Below, piece after piece: positions 8,426 through 21,714 of a stretch of 64,000 bases of DNA. The DNA is from Acidimicrobiales bacterium (GTDB lineage Bacteria; Actinomycetota; Acidimicrobiia; Acidimicrobiales; Iamiaceae). Position 1 is the first letter of the stretch. Every line of letters starts with the position of its first letter. The notes beneath the pieces were generated by a model, which worked only from the letters and a program-made list of their open reading frames with translations, did no database searches and was not told the origin of the DNA. The position numbers were made by a program, and so were the translations under genes. The stretch lies in the NCBI GenBank assembly GCA_035630295.1, contig DASQKY010000005.1, forward strand, positions 124,001 through 188,000, given 5' to 3'.

Positions 8426-9175
8426 TCAGCGGGGGAGGGCCACCTCGATGCGGTGGGCGGCGGCGGCGACGGCAGCACCGTGACGGGCGCCGGGCGACGG
8501 GCCCAAGCGGTCGACCGGGCCGCTCACGCCCACCGCGGCCACCACCGCCCCGGTGGCGTCCCGGACCGGGGCGCTGACCGAGGCCACCCCCGGCGCCCGC
8601 TCCTCCACCGACTCCACCCACGCCGGAGAGCCTTCGCCGGCAGGATCCGACCGATCCGATCCGGCCGGAGCTCCACCGGGCCGGCCCGGGCCGCCTGGAG
8701 CGTGGCCACGGTCGGTGTCGCCCTCGGAGCCACTGACCCCGGACAGGACCCGGCCGGCGGAGCCGACGCCCAGGGGGAGGCGGGCCCCCTCGGCCACGAT
8801 GGTGCGCAACTCGTGGGAGGACTCCCGAGCCAGCAGGCACAGCCGGACGTCGCCCTGGCGGACGTAGAGCTGGGCGCTCTCCCCCGTGGCCTCGACCAGG
8901 GCGGCCAGGGCCGGCCCGGCGGCGTCGCCCCACGGCCAGCCGGCCGCCGCCGCCCGACCCAGCCCGACCAGCTCGGCCCCCAGGGCGAAGCGGCCGTCGT
9001 CGGTGCGCCGCACCAGGCCGTGCTCGACCAGGGCCGAGGCCAGGCGGTGGGCGGTGGGGCGCGACACCCCGGTGGCCTCGACCAGCCCGGCCAGGGCCAT
9101 CGGGCCGCCGGCCAGGGCCCGCAGGAGGGAGAGCGACTTGTCGAGCACGCCGACCCCGCTTACAGTGCGTTCCAC
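8426..9175 (-). CDS. ndgR: IclR-family regulator of leuCD (NdgR/LtbR type)
   Basis: Divergently placed IclR proteins (NdgR in Streptomyces, LtbR in Corynebacterium) control leuCD, so the same role is inferred here. The protein is 249 residues from GTG 9175. It has an N-terminal winged HTH (SGVGVLDKSLSLL to VSRPTAHRLASALVEHGLV, residues 6-55) and an IclR ligand domain with SAQLYVRQGDVRLCLLARESSHELRT. Residues of about 147-183 are a Gly/Pro/Ser/Asp-rich segment absent from the usual family sequence, between GRVLSG and AWVESVEERAPGVASVSAPV. An upstream TTG could extend the start, but that would run into the operator palindrome at 9191-9205. Confidence 0.85.
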   Translation of the reverse strand: MERTVSGVGVLDKSLSLLRALAGGPMALAGLVEATGVSRPTAHRLASALVEHGLVRRTDDGRFALGAELVGLGRAAAAGWPWGDAAGPALAALVEATGESAQLYVRQGDVRLCLLARESSHELRTIVAEGARLPLGVGSAGRVLSGVSGSEGDTDRGHAPGGPGRPGGAPAGSDRSDPAGEGSPAWVESVEERAPGVASVSAPVRDATGAVVAAVGVSGPVDRLGPSPGARHGAAVAAAAHRIEVALPR

Positions 9176-9190
9176 GAAGCGAGATGATCG

Positions 9191-9205
9191 TCTCAAATAT
9201 TGAGA
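9191..9205. promoter_or_regulatory. operator palindrome between ndgR and leuC
   Basis: TCTCAAATATTGAGA is a perfect 15-bp palindrome in an unusually AT-rich spot. It sits about 15 bp before the regulator start and about 40 bp before leuC, overlapping the likely promoter region of both. It is the best candidate for the IclR binding site. Confidence 0.65.
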
Positions 9206-9245
9206 TAGTCAAGCCCGGATCCACCGGCAGACAGAGGAGAGCGCC

Positions 9246-10679
9246 GTGGCCCAGCCCCGGACCCTGAGCGAGAAGGTGTGGGACGCCCACGTCGTGAGCC
9301 GCAGCGAGGGCGAGCCCGACCTGCTCTACGTCGACCTCCACCTCGTCCACGAGGTCACCAGCCCCCAGGCCTTCGACGGCCTGCGCCTGGCCGGCCGCCC
9401 CGTCCGCCGGCCCGACCTCACCGTGGCCACCGAGGACCACAACGTCCCCACCCAGGACACCCACCTCCAGATCGCCGACCCCGTCTCCCGCACCCAGGTC
9501 GAGACCCTGCGCCGCAACTGCGCCGAGTTCGGCATCACCATCCACCCCATGGGCACGCCCGGGCAGGGCATCGTCCACATCATCGGGCCGGAGCAGGGCC
9601 TCACCCTGCCGGGGATGACCATCGTCTGCGGCGACAGCCACACCTCCACCCACGGCGCCTTCGGGGCCTTGGCCTTCGGCATCGGCACCAGCGAGGTCGA
9701 GCACGTCCTGGCCACCCAGACCCTCCCCCAGGCCCCGGCCAAGACCCTGGCCATCACCGTGGACGGCACCCTCCCCGAGGGCAGCACGGCCAAGGACGTG
9801 ATCCTGGCCATCCTGGGTCGCATCGGCACCGGCGGCGGCATCGGCCACATCGCCGAGTACCGGGGCGAGGTCATCGAGGCCCTGTCCATGGAGGGCCGCA
9901 TGACGGTCTGCAACATGTCGATCGAGGCCGGGGCCAAGGCGGGCCTCATCGCCCCCGACGCCACCACCGTCGCCTACCTGGAGGGCCGGGCCCACGCCCC
10001 GTCCGGCCCGGCCTGGGACGAGGCCGTGGCCCACTGGCAGACCCTCCGCACCGACGAGGACGCCCCCTTCGACCAGGAGGTGCGCCTGGACGGGGCCGAG
10101 ATCCTCCCCCACGTCTCGTGGGGCACCAACCCCGGCCAGGTGGCCCCCATCACCGCGGCGGTGCCCGACCCTGCCGCCTTCGCCGACCCCTCCGAGCGCG
10201 ACGCCGCCAACCGGGCCCTGGAGTACATGGGCCTGGCCGCCGGCACCCCGCTGAAGGAGGTGGGCGTCGACACCGTGTTCATCGGCTCCTGCACCAACGG
10301 CCGCATCGAGGACCTGCGGGCCGTGGCCGCGGTGGCCCAGGGTCGCCGGGTGGCCTCCGGCCTGCGGACCCTGGTGGTGCCGGGCTCGTGGAAGGTCAAG
10401 GCCCAGGCCGAGGAGGAGGGCCTGGACCGCATCCTGGTCGAGGCCGGCTTCGACTGGCGCGACCCGGGCTGCTCCATGTGCCTGGCCATGAACCCCGACA
10501 AGCTGGCCCCCGGGGAGCGTTGCGCCTCGACCAGCAACCGCAACTTCGAGGGCCGCCAGGGCCGGGGCGGGCGCACCCATCTGGTCTCCCCGGCGGTGGC
10601 CGCCGCCACCGCGGTGGCCGGCCACTTCGCCACCCCTGCCGACCTGCCCGCCACCGCCACCCCCGCCCCGGAGGCCTGA
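9246..10679 (+). CDS. leuC: 3-isopropylmalate dehydratase large subunit
   Basis: Isomerises 2- to 3-isopropylmalate with LeuD, using a 4Fe-4S cluster; in this pathway it can also act on citramalate. The 477-residue protein has the aconitase-family motifs [26 protein letters not shown] around residue 135, the cluster cysteine in FIGSCTNGR around 347, and the Cys pair in [13 protein letters not shown] around 412. The start is GTG 9246 with AGAGGAGA upstream. It is the first gene of leuCD, separated from leuD by one base, and is divergent from the IclR-type regulator. Confidence 0.97.
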   Translation: MAQPRTLSEKVWDAHVVSRSEGEPDLLYVDLHLVHEVTSPQAFDGLRLAGRPVRRPDLTVATEDHNVPTQDTHLQIADPVSRTQVETLRRNCAEFGITIHPMGTPGQGIVHIIGPEQGLTLPGMTIVCGDSHTSTHGAFGALAFGIGTSEVEHVLATQTLPQAPAKTLAITVDGTLPEGSTAKDVILAILGRIGTGGGIGHIAEYRGEVIEALSMEGRMTVCNMSIEAGAKAGLIAPDATTVAYLEGRAHAPSGPAWDEAVAHWQTLRTDEDAPFDQEVRLDGAEILPHVSWGTNPGQVAPITAAVPDPAAFADPSERDAANRALEYMGLAAGTPLKEVGVDTVFIGSCTNGRIEDLRAVAAVAQGRRVASGLRTLVVPGSWKVKAQAEEEGLDRILVEAGFDWRDPGCSMCLAMNPDKLAPGERCASTSNRNFEGRQGRGGRTHLVSPAVAAATAVAGHFATPADLPATATPAPEA

Positions 10680-10680
10680 C

Positions 10681-11274
10681 ATGGATCCCGTCCGCATCGT
10701 CACCGGCACCGCGGTGCCGCTCGACCGCTCCGACGTCGACACCGACCAGATCATCCCGTCCGACTGGCTCAAGCAGGTGTCGCGCACCGGCTTCGAGAAG
10801 GGCCTGTTCTCCGAGTGGCGCGACGACCGCGACTTCGTGCTCAACCAGGAGGAGCACGCCGGGGCCACCATCCTGGTGGCCGGGCCCAACTTCGGCACCG
10901 GCTCGTCGCGGGAGCACGCGGTGTGGGCCATCCAGCAGTACGGCTTCCAGGCCGTGGTGTCGCCCCGCTTCGGCGACATCTTCCGCAACAACTCGACCAA
11001 GAACGGCCTGGTGCCGGTGGTGGTCACCCCCGAGGTGGGCGAGCAGCTCCTGCGGGCCGTGGAGGCCGACCCCACCCTGGAGATCACCATCGACGTGGAG
11101 CGCCGCACCCTGGAGGCCCCCGCCCTGGGCCTGGTGGTGGAGTTCCCGCTGGACGACTCGGTGCGCCACCGCTTCCTGGAGGGCCTGGACGACATCGCCC
11201 TGACCCTGCGCCGGGCCGAGTCCATCGACACCTACGAGACCACCCGCCCGGCCTGGCTCCCCACCACCGCTTGA
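10681..11274 (+). CDS. leuD: 3-isopropylmalate dehydratase small subunit
   Basis: The swivel-domain partner of LeuC. The 197-residue protein carries LDRSDVDTDQIIPSDWLK near the N-terminus and the substrate-binding loop GTGSSREHAVWAIQQYGFQAVV around residue 75, then SPRFGDIFRNNSTKNGL. The ATG at 10681 follows the leuC stop by one base, so the two are translationally coupled and made in equal amounts. The length matches the family. Confidence 0.97.
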   Translation: MDPVRIVTGTAVPLDRSDVDTDQIIPSDWLKQVSRTGFEKGLFSEWRDDRDFVLNQEEHAGATILVAGPNFGTGSSREHAVWAIQQYGFQAVVSPRFGDIFRNNSTKNGLVPVVVTPEVGEQLLRAVEADPTLEITIDVERRTLEAPALGLVVEFPLDDSVRHRFLEGLDDIALTLRRAESIDTYETTRPAWLPTTA

Positions 11275-11344
11275 GACCAGCGAACGTGGACGCCTGTCCC
11301 CCCGACGGCGCGCGTCCGAGGCGGGGGCGGTGGCCCCACGGGCC

Positions 11345-12292
11345 TCAGGCCAGGGCGGACTCGACGGGGGTGCCGGGCGACGACGGCACCGGCTCGGGGC
11401 CGACCTGGTCGCCCTCGGCCCGGCGGGCGGCGGCCCGGTCCCGGAGCACCCGGCGGGCCGACCAGGCCACCGCCGCGGCCCACAGGACGGCGATGCCGAC
11501 GTAGATGGCGGCAGCGCCGACCCCGGCGATGTCCGCCTCGCGCACCAGGGTGCGGGAGTTGGTGAGGACGATGATCCCGCCCACCATCGAGCCCAGCATG
11601 GCCGCAGGGATGATCCGGACCAGGTAGGCGGCCAGGGGGGCGGCCACCATGCCGCCGGCCAGGAGGGCGAGGACGTAGCCCAGGCGCACCCCCTCGTTGC
11701 CGATGCCCACGAAGAAGCCGATGCTGGCGGCCAGGGCCACCAGGAACTCGCTGGTGTCGACCGAGCCGATCACCTTGCGGGGCTCGACACGACCGGAGAC
11801 CAGCAGGCTGGGCGTGGCCACCGGGCCCCACCCGCCGCCCCCGGTGGCGTCGACGAAGCCGGCCAGGAGGCCGAGCGGGGCCAGGAAGCGGGCCCGGAAC
11901 GAGGTGCCCTGGCGGTCGGTGCGGATGCGCCCCAGGGTGAAGCGGCCCAGCACGTAGAGGCCCAGGGCCAGGAGGATGGCCGCCATCCACGGGGTGGCCA
12001 CCTCGGTCGACAGGTTGGACAGGAAGGTGGCGCCGGCGAAGGCCCCCACCGCCCCGGGCACGCCCAGGCGGGCCACCATGCGCCAGTCGACGTTGCCGAA
12101 GCGCCAGTGCGACGCCCCCGACACCAGGGTGGTGCCGATCTCCGACAGGTGGACCGAGGCCGAGGCGGCGGCCGGTGACAGGCCCACCGCCAGCATCAGG
12201 GAGGAGGAGGTCACGCCGTAGGCCATGCCCAGGGCGCCGTCGACCAGTTGGGCGGCCAGCCCGACGATGGCGAGGACGATCAGCTTGCGCAT
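11345..12292 (-). CDS. TauE/SafE (TSUP) family membrane exporter
   Basis: A 315-residue polytopic membrane protein of the TSUP family, which moves sulfite, sulfonates or related sulfur anions. It starts MRKLIVLAIVGLAAQLVDGALGMAYGVTSSSLML and holds about eight hydrophobic segments. The pseudo-repeated family motif is visible in the first half (VHLSEIGTTLVSGASHWRFGNVDW) and again in LLAGFVDATGGGGWGPVATPSLL. ATG 12292 is preferred over the upstream start 22 codons earlier because it begins at the first helix and has AAGGG before it. A 12-bp inverted element (AGTAGGAATACT) lies 16 nt upstream. The substrate is not known. Confidence 0.88.
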   Translation of the reverse strand: MRKLIVLAIVGLAAQLVDGALGMAYGVTSSSLMLAVGLSPAAASASVHLSEIGTTLVSGASHWRFGNVDWRMVARLGVPGAVGAFAGATFLSNLSTEVATPWMAAILLALGLYVLGRFTLGRIRTDRQGTSFRARFLAPLGLLAGFVDATGGGGWGPVATPSLLVSGRVEPRKVIGSVDTSEFLVALAASIGFFVGIGNEGVRLGYVLALLAGGMVAAPLAAYLVRIIPAAMLGSMVGGIIVLTNSRTLVREADIAGVGAAAIYVGIAVLWAAAVAWSARRVLRDRAAARRAEGDQVGPEPVPSSPGTPVESALA

Positions 12293-12307
12293 GGGGGAGC
12301 CCTTCGG

Positions 12308-12319
12308 AGTATTCCTACT
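12308..12319 (-). promoter_or_regulatory. possible operator upstream of the TSUP gene
   Basis: AGTAGGAATACT has inverted 4-bp arms (AGTA/TACT) and stands in an AT-richer island 16 nt before the start. It could be a regulator site or part of the promoter. Evidence is weak. Confidence 0.3.
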
Positions 12320-12466
12320 TGTCTGGTCGACATTACCGACCAACCGGCCGGTGCGCAACCCCCTCTGTGGTCGGCCGGCCCGAAATGGTCACGGTCCGTG
12401 GCGGATTGGGGCACCGGCACCGGGCCGGGCACCGCCCGGAGCCCGACCCCCGGCCACGCCGCGCCA

Positions 12467-12472
12467 TAGCAT
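12467..12472 (+). promoter_or_regulatory. -10 box of the sunset-domain gene (leaderless)
   Basis: TAGCAT lies 6 nt before the ATG at 12479, so transcription probably begins at the start codon. Confidence 0.45.
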
Positions 12473-12478
12473 CGGCCC

Positions 12479-12961
12479 ATGCGACGACCATGGCGCCGGG
12501 CCTTCCTCCTGGGCTTGGCCGTCGGCGTGGTCGTGGCCCTGCTCCGGGCCGGCCGCCGGCCTGCTCCCGGCCCCGAGGCCCTGGGGGCGCCGACCCCCGC
12601 CCTGCCCCCACCGCGATCGATCCCCTCGGCGCCCCCGGCCGGAGCGCCGGCGACCCCCGCTCCCGCGGCCGGCCCGGTGGAGCCCCGCCCCGCCCCCGAC
12701 GCGGGTGGGGCGAACCGCAACGCCCCGACCGCCACCGAGGTCCGGGAGGCCGCACCGGCGACCGGTGGCGACGCCGGGGACCGGGCCTGGCGGCCACCGG
12801 TGGCGGGGGCGTGCCCCGAGGGCTACCCGGTGAAGGCCAAGCAGGCCAGCGGCATCTTCCACGTGCCCGGCGGCCTCTCCTACGACCGCACCCACCCCGA
12901 TCGGTGCTACCGCTCGGTCGGGGCCGCCGAGGCCGACGGCTTCCGGGCCGCCAAGCGCTGA
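12479..12961 (+). CDS. membrane-anchored protein with sunset domain
   Basis: A 160-residue protein. Residues 1-22 hold a basic start and one hydrophobic helix (RRAFLLGLAVGVVVALLRA), either a signal anchor or an uncleaved signal. A long Pro/Ala-rich linker (about 25-105) follows. The last 50 residues form a compact domain, CPEGYPVKAKQASGIFHVPG followed by SYDRTHPDRCYRSVGAAEADGF, with two cysteines. This matches the small actinobacterial 'sunset' domain (recognised from memory), related to the Ada-type metal-binding fold. Its function is not established. It is divergent from the TSUP gene. Confidence 0.7.
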   Translation: MRRPWRRAFLLGLAVGVVVALLRAGRRPAPGPEALGAPTPALPPPRSIPSAPPAGAPATPAPAAGPVEPRPAPDAGGANRNAPTATEVREAAPATGGDAGDRAWRPPVAGACPEGYPVKAKQASGIFHVPGGLSYDRTHPDRCYRSVGAAEADGFRAAKR

Positions 12962-12988
12962 CCCCGGCCGCCGGGCCCGTCCGGGGGC

Positions 12989-14080
12989 CTAGGTGGGCTC
13001 GGGCCAGCTCGTGGGGGGCGAGGCCGGCGGGCCCTCCGGCAACGACGGCGCGGCGCCCCCCGGATCGGGGGGCGCGCCCGGGCCGGCCGGCCCGGCCGGG
13101 GTGGTGATCGGGTCCGATCCGGAGGCCTCGCCCCCGGGGGGCGGGGGCCCGGGGTCGACGGTGCGGTCGCCGTCCTCCGCGTCGGGGTCCACGTCGCCCG
13201 ACGTGGTCAGCAGCCAGGCTCCGGCCGCCGCCCCGAGGAGCTGGAAGACGATGAAGCCCACGATCGGCTTGGCCTCGATGGGGCCGAAGGGCGTGGCCCC
13301 CCGCAGGCCCAGGATGTCGTCCGACGAGAGCAGGGTGCGGCGCAGGGCCTCGCCCACCAGGACGGCGGCCAGGACCAACCCGACGGCCCGGCGGGCCGGG
13401 CCCCCGTCGACCACGGCCAGCACCAGGGCCAGGACGGCCAGGCCCAGGCCCAGCCACGCCCCCCGCCCGGCCCAGCTCTCGGTGGCCAGCAGCCCGCCGA
13501 AGCGGGTCGACCCTCGCAGCTGGACCACGTCGTACCAACCGAGCGACAGGGTGGCCCACAGCCCTCCCAGGGCCACCACCAGGGCCACCATGTCGGTCAG
13601 CAGCACGCCGTCGCCGGGCCGCAGCCGCAGGAAGGCCAGCAGCAGGCCGGCGGCCACGGCCAGGGCCAGCACCACGCCGAGCACTTCCACCAGTCGCAGC
13701 ACGCCCGTCGACTGGCCGGCCTGCTCCTGGGTGTCGCGGATGGTGCCGGCCACGTCGAGCAGCCAGGGCAGGGGCAGGGCGGTGGCCAGCAGCGCCCCCC
13801 GGCCCTGGGCCGGGCGGACCACGTAGGCCAGGCCGGCCGCCGCCACCAGGAGGCAGTGGAGGATGAGACCGATGTCGCGGAACGTGGAGCTGACGTCGAT
13901 CAGGGCGGGCACATCGGTGCCGTCCACGGTGCCGACGGGGACGGCTACGTACACGGTGAAGATGGCCACCGCGCAGGCCGCGATCACGGCCCCGATGCCC
14001 CGGGCCACCACCTCGACCACGTCCGGGGCCATCGGGTCCCGGCCGGACGGCCCGGGCTCCTCGTCGACGATCGCGTCCAT
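12989..14080 (-). CDS. polytopic membrane protein of unknown function
   Basis: A 363-residue protein beginning MDAIVDEEPGPSGRD. After a short polar N-terminus it has seven to eight hydrophobic segments between about residues 25 and 290. It ends in a soluble Asp/Pro/Gly-rich tail of about 70 residues (DVDPDAEDGDRTVDPGPPPP and onward). I recognise no family. ATG 14080 has GAAGGAGAGG upstream and a TAGGGT -10 about 25 nt further up. The longer upstream frame is only a shadow of serA. It lies after serA on the same strand with a 77-bp gap that contains this promoter, so it is probably transcribed separately. Confidence 0.75.
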   Translation of the reverse strand: MDAIVDEEPGPSGRDPMAPDVVEVVARGIGAVIAACAVAIFTVYVAVPVGTVDGTDVPALIDVSSTFRDIGLILHCLLVAAAGLAYVVRPAQGRGALLATALPLPWLLDVAGTIRDTQEQAGQSTGVLRLVEVLGVVLALAVAAGLLLAFLRLRPGDGVLLTDMVALVVALGGLWATLSLGWYDVVQLRGSTRFGGLLATESWAGRGAWLGLGLAVLALVLAVVDGGPARRAVGLVLAAVLVGEALRRTLLSSDDILGLRGATPFGPIEAKPIVGFIVFQLLGAAAGAWLLTTSGDVDPDAEDGDRTVDPGPPPPGGEASGSDPITTPAGPAGPGAPPDPGGAAPSLPEGPPASPPTSWPEPT

Positions 14081-14157
14081 GGGTGTACCCCTCTCCTTCG
14101 CCGCGACCCTACGGGAGGGCCCGGGCCGACGGCGTGACACCCGGGAGCCGGGCCCCC

Positions 14158-15726
14158 TCAGGGCCGGTCGATCACCGCCACCGAGAGGATCCCCTCGGCG
14201 GCCCGCAGGGCGTCGGCCACGCCGGCCGGGACGGCCTGGCTGGTGGCGATGACCATGAGGGCCGAACCGCCCTCCTCGGTGCGGCCCACGTCCATGTCGG
14301 CGATGTTGACGCCGGCCTCGCCCAGCACCGTGCCCACCCGGCCGATCACCCCGGGCCGGTCGTCGTTGCGGACCACGACCATGTGGGGCGGGGGCGGGAC
14401 GTCGACGCGGTGACCGTCCACCATCACCAGGCGGGGCTCGGATCGCAGCCCGACCAGCGTCCCCGACACCGAGTGGCCGCCCCCGGACACCGTCACCAGG
14501 TTGACCCAGTCCCGGGTGGTGACGGTGGTGGTGTCGCGCACCTCTATGCCCCGCTCGGCCGCCACCTGGGGGGCGTTGACGTAGCTCACCGGCTCCTCGG
14601 TGCTGCCGGCGAAGGCCCCCTTGAGCACCGACAGGGTGAGGATGCGGGTGTCGTAGCCGGCCAGCTCGCCCTGGTACTCGATGTCGATGACCGGGGGCAG
14701 GCCCTCGGCCAAGCCGGCGAAGGTGCCACCCAGCTGCTCGGCCACGCCCAGGAAGGGGCGCACCGTCTCGGACGCCTCGGCGGCGGCCACGTTCACCGCG
14801 AAGGGGACGAACTCGCCGGCCAGGGCCAGGCGGACCTGCTCGGCGATGGTGTCGCCGGCCTTGTCCTGGGCCTCCCGGGTGCTGGCCCCCAGGTGCGGGG
14901 TGCCCACGAAGGTGGGCTGGGCGAAGAGGGGCGAGCCGGTGGGGGGCTCGGTGGCGAACACGTCCAGCGCCGCCCCCCCGCAGCGGCCGTCGGCCAGCGC
15001 CGCGGCCAGGGCCTCCTCGTCGATGACCCCGCCGCGGGAGACGTTGACGATGCGGATGCCGGGCTTGGCCTTGGCGAAGAAGTCCTCGCCGATCATCCCG
15101 ATGGTGTCGGGGGTCTTGACCACGTGCAGGGTGACGAAGTCGGCGGTGGCGGCCAGCGTGTCGAGGTCGACCAGCTCGATGTTGACCTGGCGGGCCCGCT
15201 CGGGGGCCACGAAGGGGTCGTGGGCGACGACCCGCATGCCGAAGGCGCTGGCCCGCTGGGCCACCAGCTTGCCGATGCGGCCCAGGCCCACGATGCCCAG
15301 GGTCTTGTCGGCCAGCTCCACGCCTACCCACTTCGACCGCTCCCAGCGCCCGTCGACCAGGGCGGCGTGGGCCTGGGGCACGCTGCGGGCCACCGACAGG
15401 AGCATGGCCATGGTGTGCTCGGCGGTGGAGAGGATGTTGGACTGGGGGGCGTTCACCACCATCACGCCCCGGCGGGTGGCCGCCTCCACGTCGACGTTGT
15501 CGAGGCCGATGCCGGCCCGGCCCACCACCACCAGGTCGGCCCCGGCCTCCACCACCTGGGCGGTGACCTGGGTGGACGACCGGATGATCAGGGCGTGGGC
15601 CCCGGGGACGGCCTCCACCAGCTGGTCCGGGTCGAGCCCGGTGCGGACGTCGACGTCGTGGCCGGCGGCACGCAGGGCGTCCAGCCCGCCGTCGGCGATC
15701 TTCTCGGTGACGAGCACTCGGGCCAT
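14158..15726 (-). CDS. serA: D-3-phosphoglycerate dehydrogenase
   Basis: First step of serine synthesis: 3-phosphoglycerate to 3-phosphohydroxypyruvate with NAD. The 522-residue protein has the full actinobacterial type-1 layout: catalytic and Rossmann domains (LGIVGLGRIGKLVAQRA around residue 145, then the Arg, Glu and His of the active site in the DFVTLHV to GAALDVF section), an allosteric substrate-binding domain, and a C-terminal ACT domain (VVVRNDDRPGVIGRVGTVLG) for serine feedback. ATG 15726 follows CAGACT by 6 nt, so the mRNA is probably leaderless. It pairs with serC at 19.5 kb. Confidence 0.96.
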   Translation of the reverse strand: MARVLVTEKIADGGLDALRAAGHDVDVRTGLDPDQLVEAVPGAHALIIRSSTQVTAQVVEAGADLVVVGRAGIGLDNVDVEAATRRGVMVVNAPQSNILSTAEHTMAMLLSVARSVPQAHAALVDGRWERSKWVGVELADKTLGIVGLGRIGKLVAQRASAFGMRVVAHDPFVAPERARQVNIELVDLDTLAATADFVTLHVVKTPDTIGMIGEDFFAKAKPGIRIVNVSRGGVIDEEALAAALADGRCGGAALDVFATEPPTGSPLFAQPTFVGTPHLGASTREAQDKAGDTIAEQVRLALAGEFVPFAVNVAAAEASETVRPFLGVAEQLGGTFAGLAEGLPPVIDIEYQGELAGYDTRILTLSVLKGAFAGSTEEPVSYVNAPQVAAERGIEVRDTTTVTTRDWVNLVTVSGGGHSVSGTLVGLRSEPRLVMVDGHRVDVPPPPHMVVVRNDDRPGVIGRVGTVLGEAGVNIADMDVGRTEEGGSALMVIATSQAVPAGVADALRAAEGILSVAVIDRP

Positions 15727-15732
15727 CGGCCG

Positions 15733-15738
15733 AGTCTG
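15733..15738 (-). promoter_or_regulatory. -10 box of serA (leaderless)
   Basis: CAGACT on the minus strand, 6 nt before the serA ATG. Confidence 0.4.
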
Positions 15739-15782
15739 GCCCCTGTCCCCGGGCCGGACCAACCGACCGCCTGGCCCGCCCG

Positions 15783-20634
<4,852 letters not shown>

Positions 20635-20650
20635 GCCCCCGCCCCCTCGG

Positions 20651-20667
20651 GACGGCGAACCGCCGTC
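20651..20667 (+). terminator. short hairpin after serC
   Basis: GACGGCG and CGCCGTC form a 7-bp stem with a 3-nt loop, 17 nt after the serC stop. There is no U-tract, so termination efficiency is uncertain. Confidence 0.35.
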
Positions 20668-20769
20668 GGGCCGGTCGGCCACCCACCCCGTCATCGCCCA
20701 CTGCACTCACGCACCTGGTGGCCCGTCGCCGACCGCCCTCGTGTCCCTGGGGAACCGGTGACCCGGCGG

Positions 20770-20775
20770 TACCGT
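20770..20775 (+). promoter_or_regulatory. -10 box of the META lipoprotein gene
   Basis: TACCGT, followed by CGG, lies 9 nt before the ATG at 20785. The same TACCGTCGG string precedes the beta-helix gene start at 23067. Confidence 0.45.
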
Positions 20776-20784
20776 CGGACGGGC

Positions 20785-21648
20785 ATGCGCTCCCGCTTCG
20801 TCGTCCTGCTCCTGTGCTCCGCCGTGGCCCTGGCCTGCGGCGACGACGGCGGTGACGACCTCGACGCCGGACCGGGCGACAGCGGTGGTGGGGCCACCGA
20901 GCCGGCCGACGGCGCGGCCGGAGCCACCGAACCGGCCCCGGCGGCGGATCCCCTGGCCGGGCGGACCTTCGTGGCCACCGAGATGACCGAGGACGGCGCC
21001 CCCCGACCCCTGGTGGAGGGCACCGAGCTGCGGCTGGCCTTCGCCGAGGACGAGCTGCGCATCTCCGCCGGGTGCAACTCGATCAGCCGGAGCTACCGGT
21101 TCACGGGCTCCGGGATCGAGCTGGGGGACGAGGCAGCCGCCACCCTCATCGGCTGCGACCCGGCCCGGGAAGCCCAGGACGAGTGGATCACCGAGGTGCT
21201 GTCCGGATCGGTGGAGGCCGAGGTCGACGGCGACACGCTGGTCCTCACCTCGGGCGCCACCACCCTCACCCTGCTGGATCGGGAGACGGCGTCGCCCGAC
21301 GTGCCCCTGGTCGGGACCACCTGGACCCTCGACACCGTGCTGGAGGGCACCTCGGCCGACGGGACGGCCAGCAGCGTCCCCGGCCCGACCGCCACCCTCA
21401 CCCTGGCCGCCGACGGCACCTACGTGCTGGACACCGGGTGCAACACCGGCTCGGGCACGGTGGAGGTGGCCGACGGGACCCTGGCCTTCGCCGCTCCGGA
21501 ACTGACCCGGGCCGCCTGCGAGGGCGACACCGTCACCACCGAGGCCGCGGTGGTGGCCCTGCTCGACGGCGAGGTGGCCTACGAGATCGAGGAGCGGCGC
21601 CTGACCCTGACCGCCGGCGACCGCGGCCTGGGCTTCGCCGCAGCTTGA
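20785..21648 (+). CDS. lipoprotein with two META domains
   Basis: A 287-residue exported lipoprotein. Residues 1-18 form a signal peptide ending in the lipobox VALAC, followed by an Asp/Gly/Ala-rich linker. Two META (HslJ-like) domains follow, at about residues 58-160 and 175-285. Each has the typical W/F-x-L start and CNxxSG-type core (AGCNSISRSYRF; TGCNTGSGTVEV). META domains occur in heat-shock and secreted proteins; the molecular role is unknown. ATG 20785 is chosen because the signal peptide starts there. The last 107 bases of the gene and 6 bases beyond are repeated at 23143-23255, on the far side of the beta-helix gene. Confidence 0.88.
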   Translation: MRSRFVVLLLCSAVALACGDDGGDDLDAGPGDSGGGATEPADGAAGATEPAPAADPLAGRTFVATEMTEDGAPRPLVEGTELRLAFAEDELRISAGCNSISRSYRFTGSGIELGDEAAATLIGCDPAREAQDEWITEVLSGSVEAEVDGDTLVLTSGATTLTLLDRETASPDVPLVGTTWTLDTVLEGTSADGTASSVPGPTATLTLAADGTYVLDTGCNTGSGTVEVADGTLAFAAPELTRAACEGDTVTTEAAVVALLDGEVAYEIEERRLTLTAGDRGLGFAAA

Positions 21649-21655
21649 GCCGCGT
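21543..21655 (+). repeat. left direct repeat (3' end of the META gene)
   Basis: A 113-bp segment from inside the META gene to just past its stop. It is repeated with only a few, mostly synonymous, changes at 23143-23255 in the same orientation. The two copies bracket the beta-helix gene. Confidence 0.85.
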
Positions 21656-21714
21656 CCACACCGGCCCTGGCGCCCTTCCAGCGCCACTGGGTGGTTCGGC
21701 GCGTGGCGGTCGGG

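Noticed and set aside
9206-9245. An attenuator before leuC similar to those of leuB and ilvB
   Set aside because: The leader is too short, with no open frame rich in Leu/Val/Ile and no terminator stem; protein control by the IclR regulator fits better.
7575-11231. A minus-strand open frame of about 1,218 codons opposite leuC, leuD and neighbours
   Set aside because: Low-complexity His/Gly/Arg composition, antisense to clear leuCD and other genes; a codon-position artefact.
12989-15331. A minus-strand fusion of the membrane protein with a long upstream part over serA
   Set aside because: The upstream part is the serA gene read in a wrong frame; the ATG at 14080 has its own Shine-Dalgarno and -10 box.
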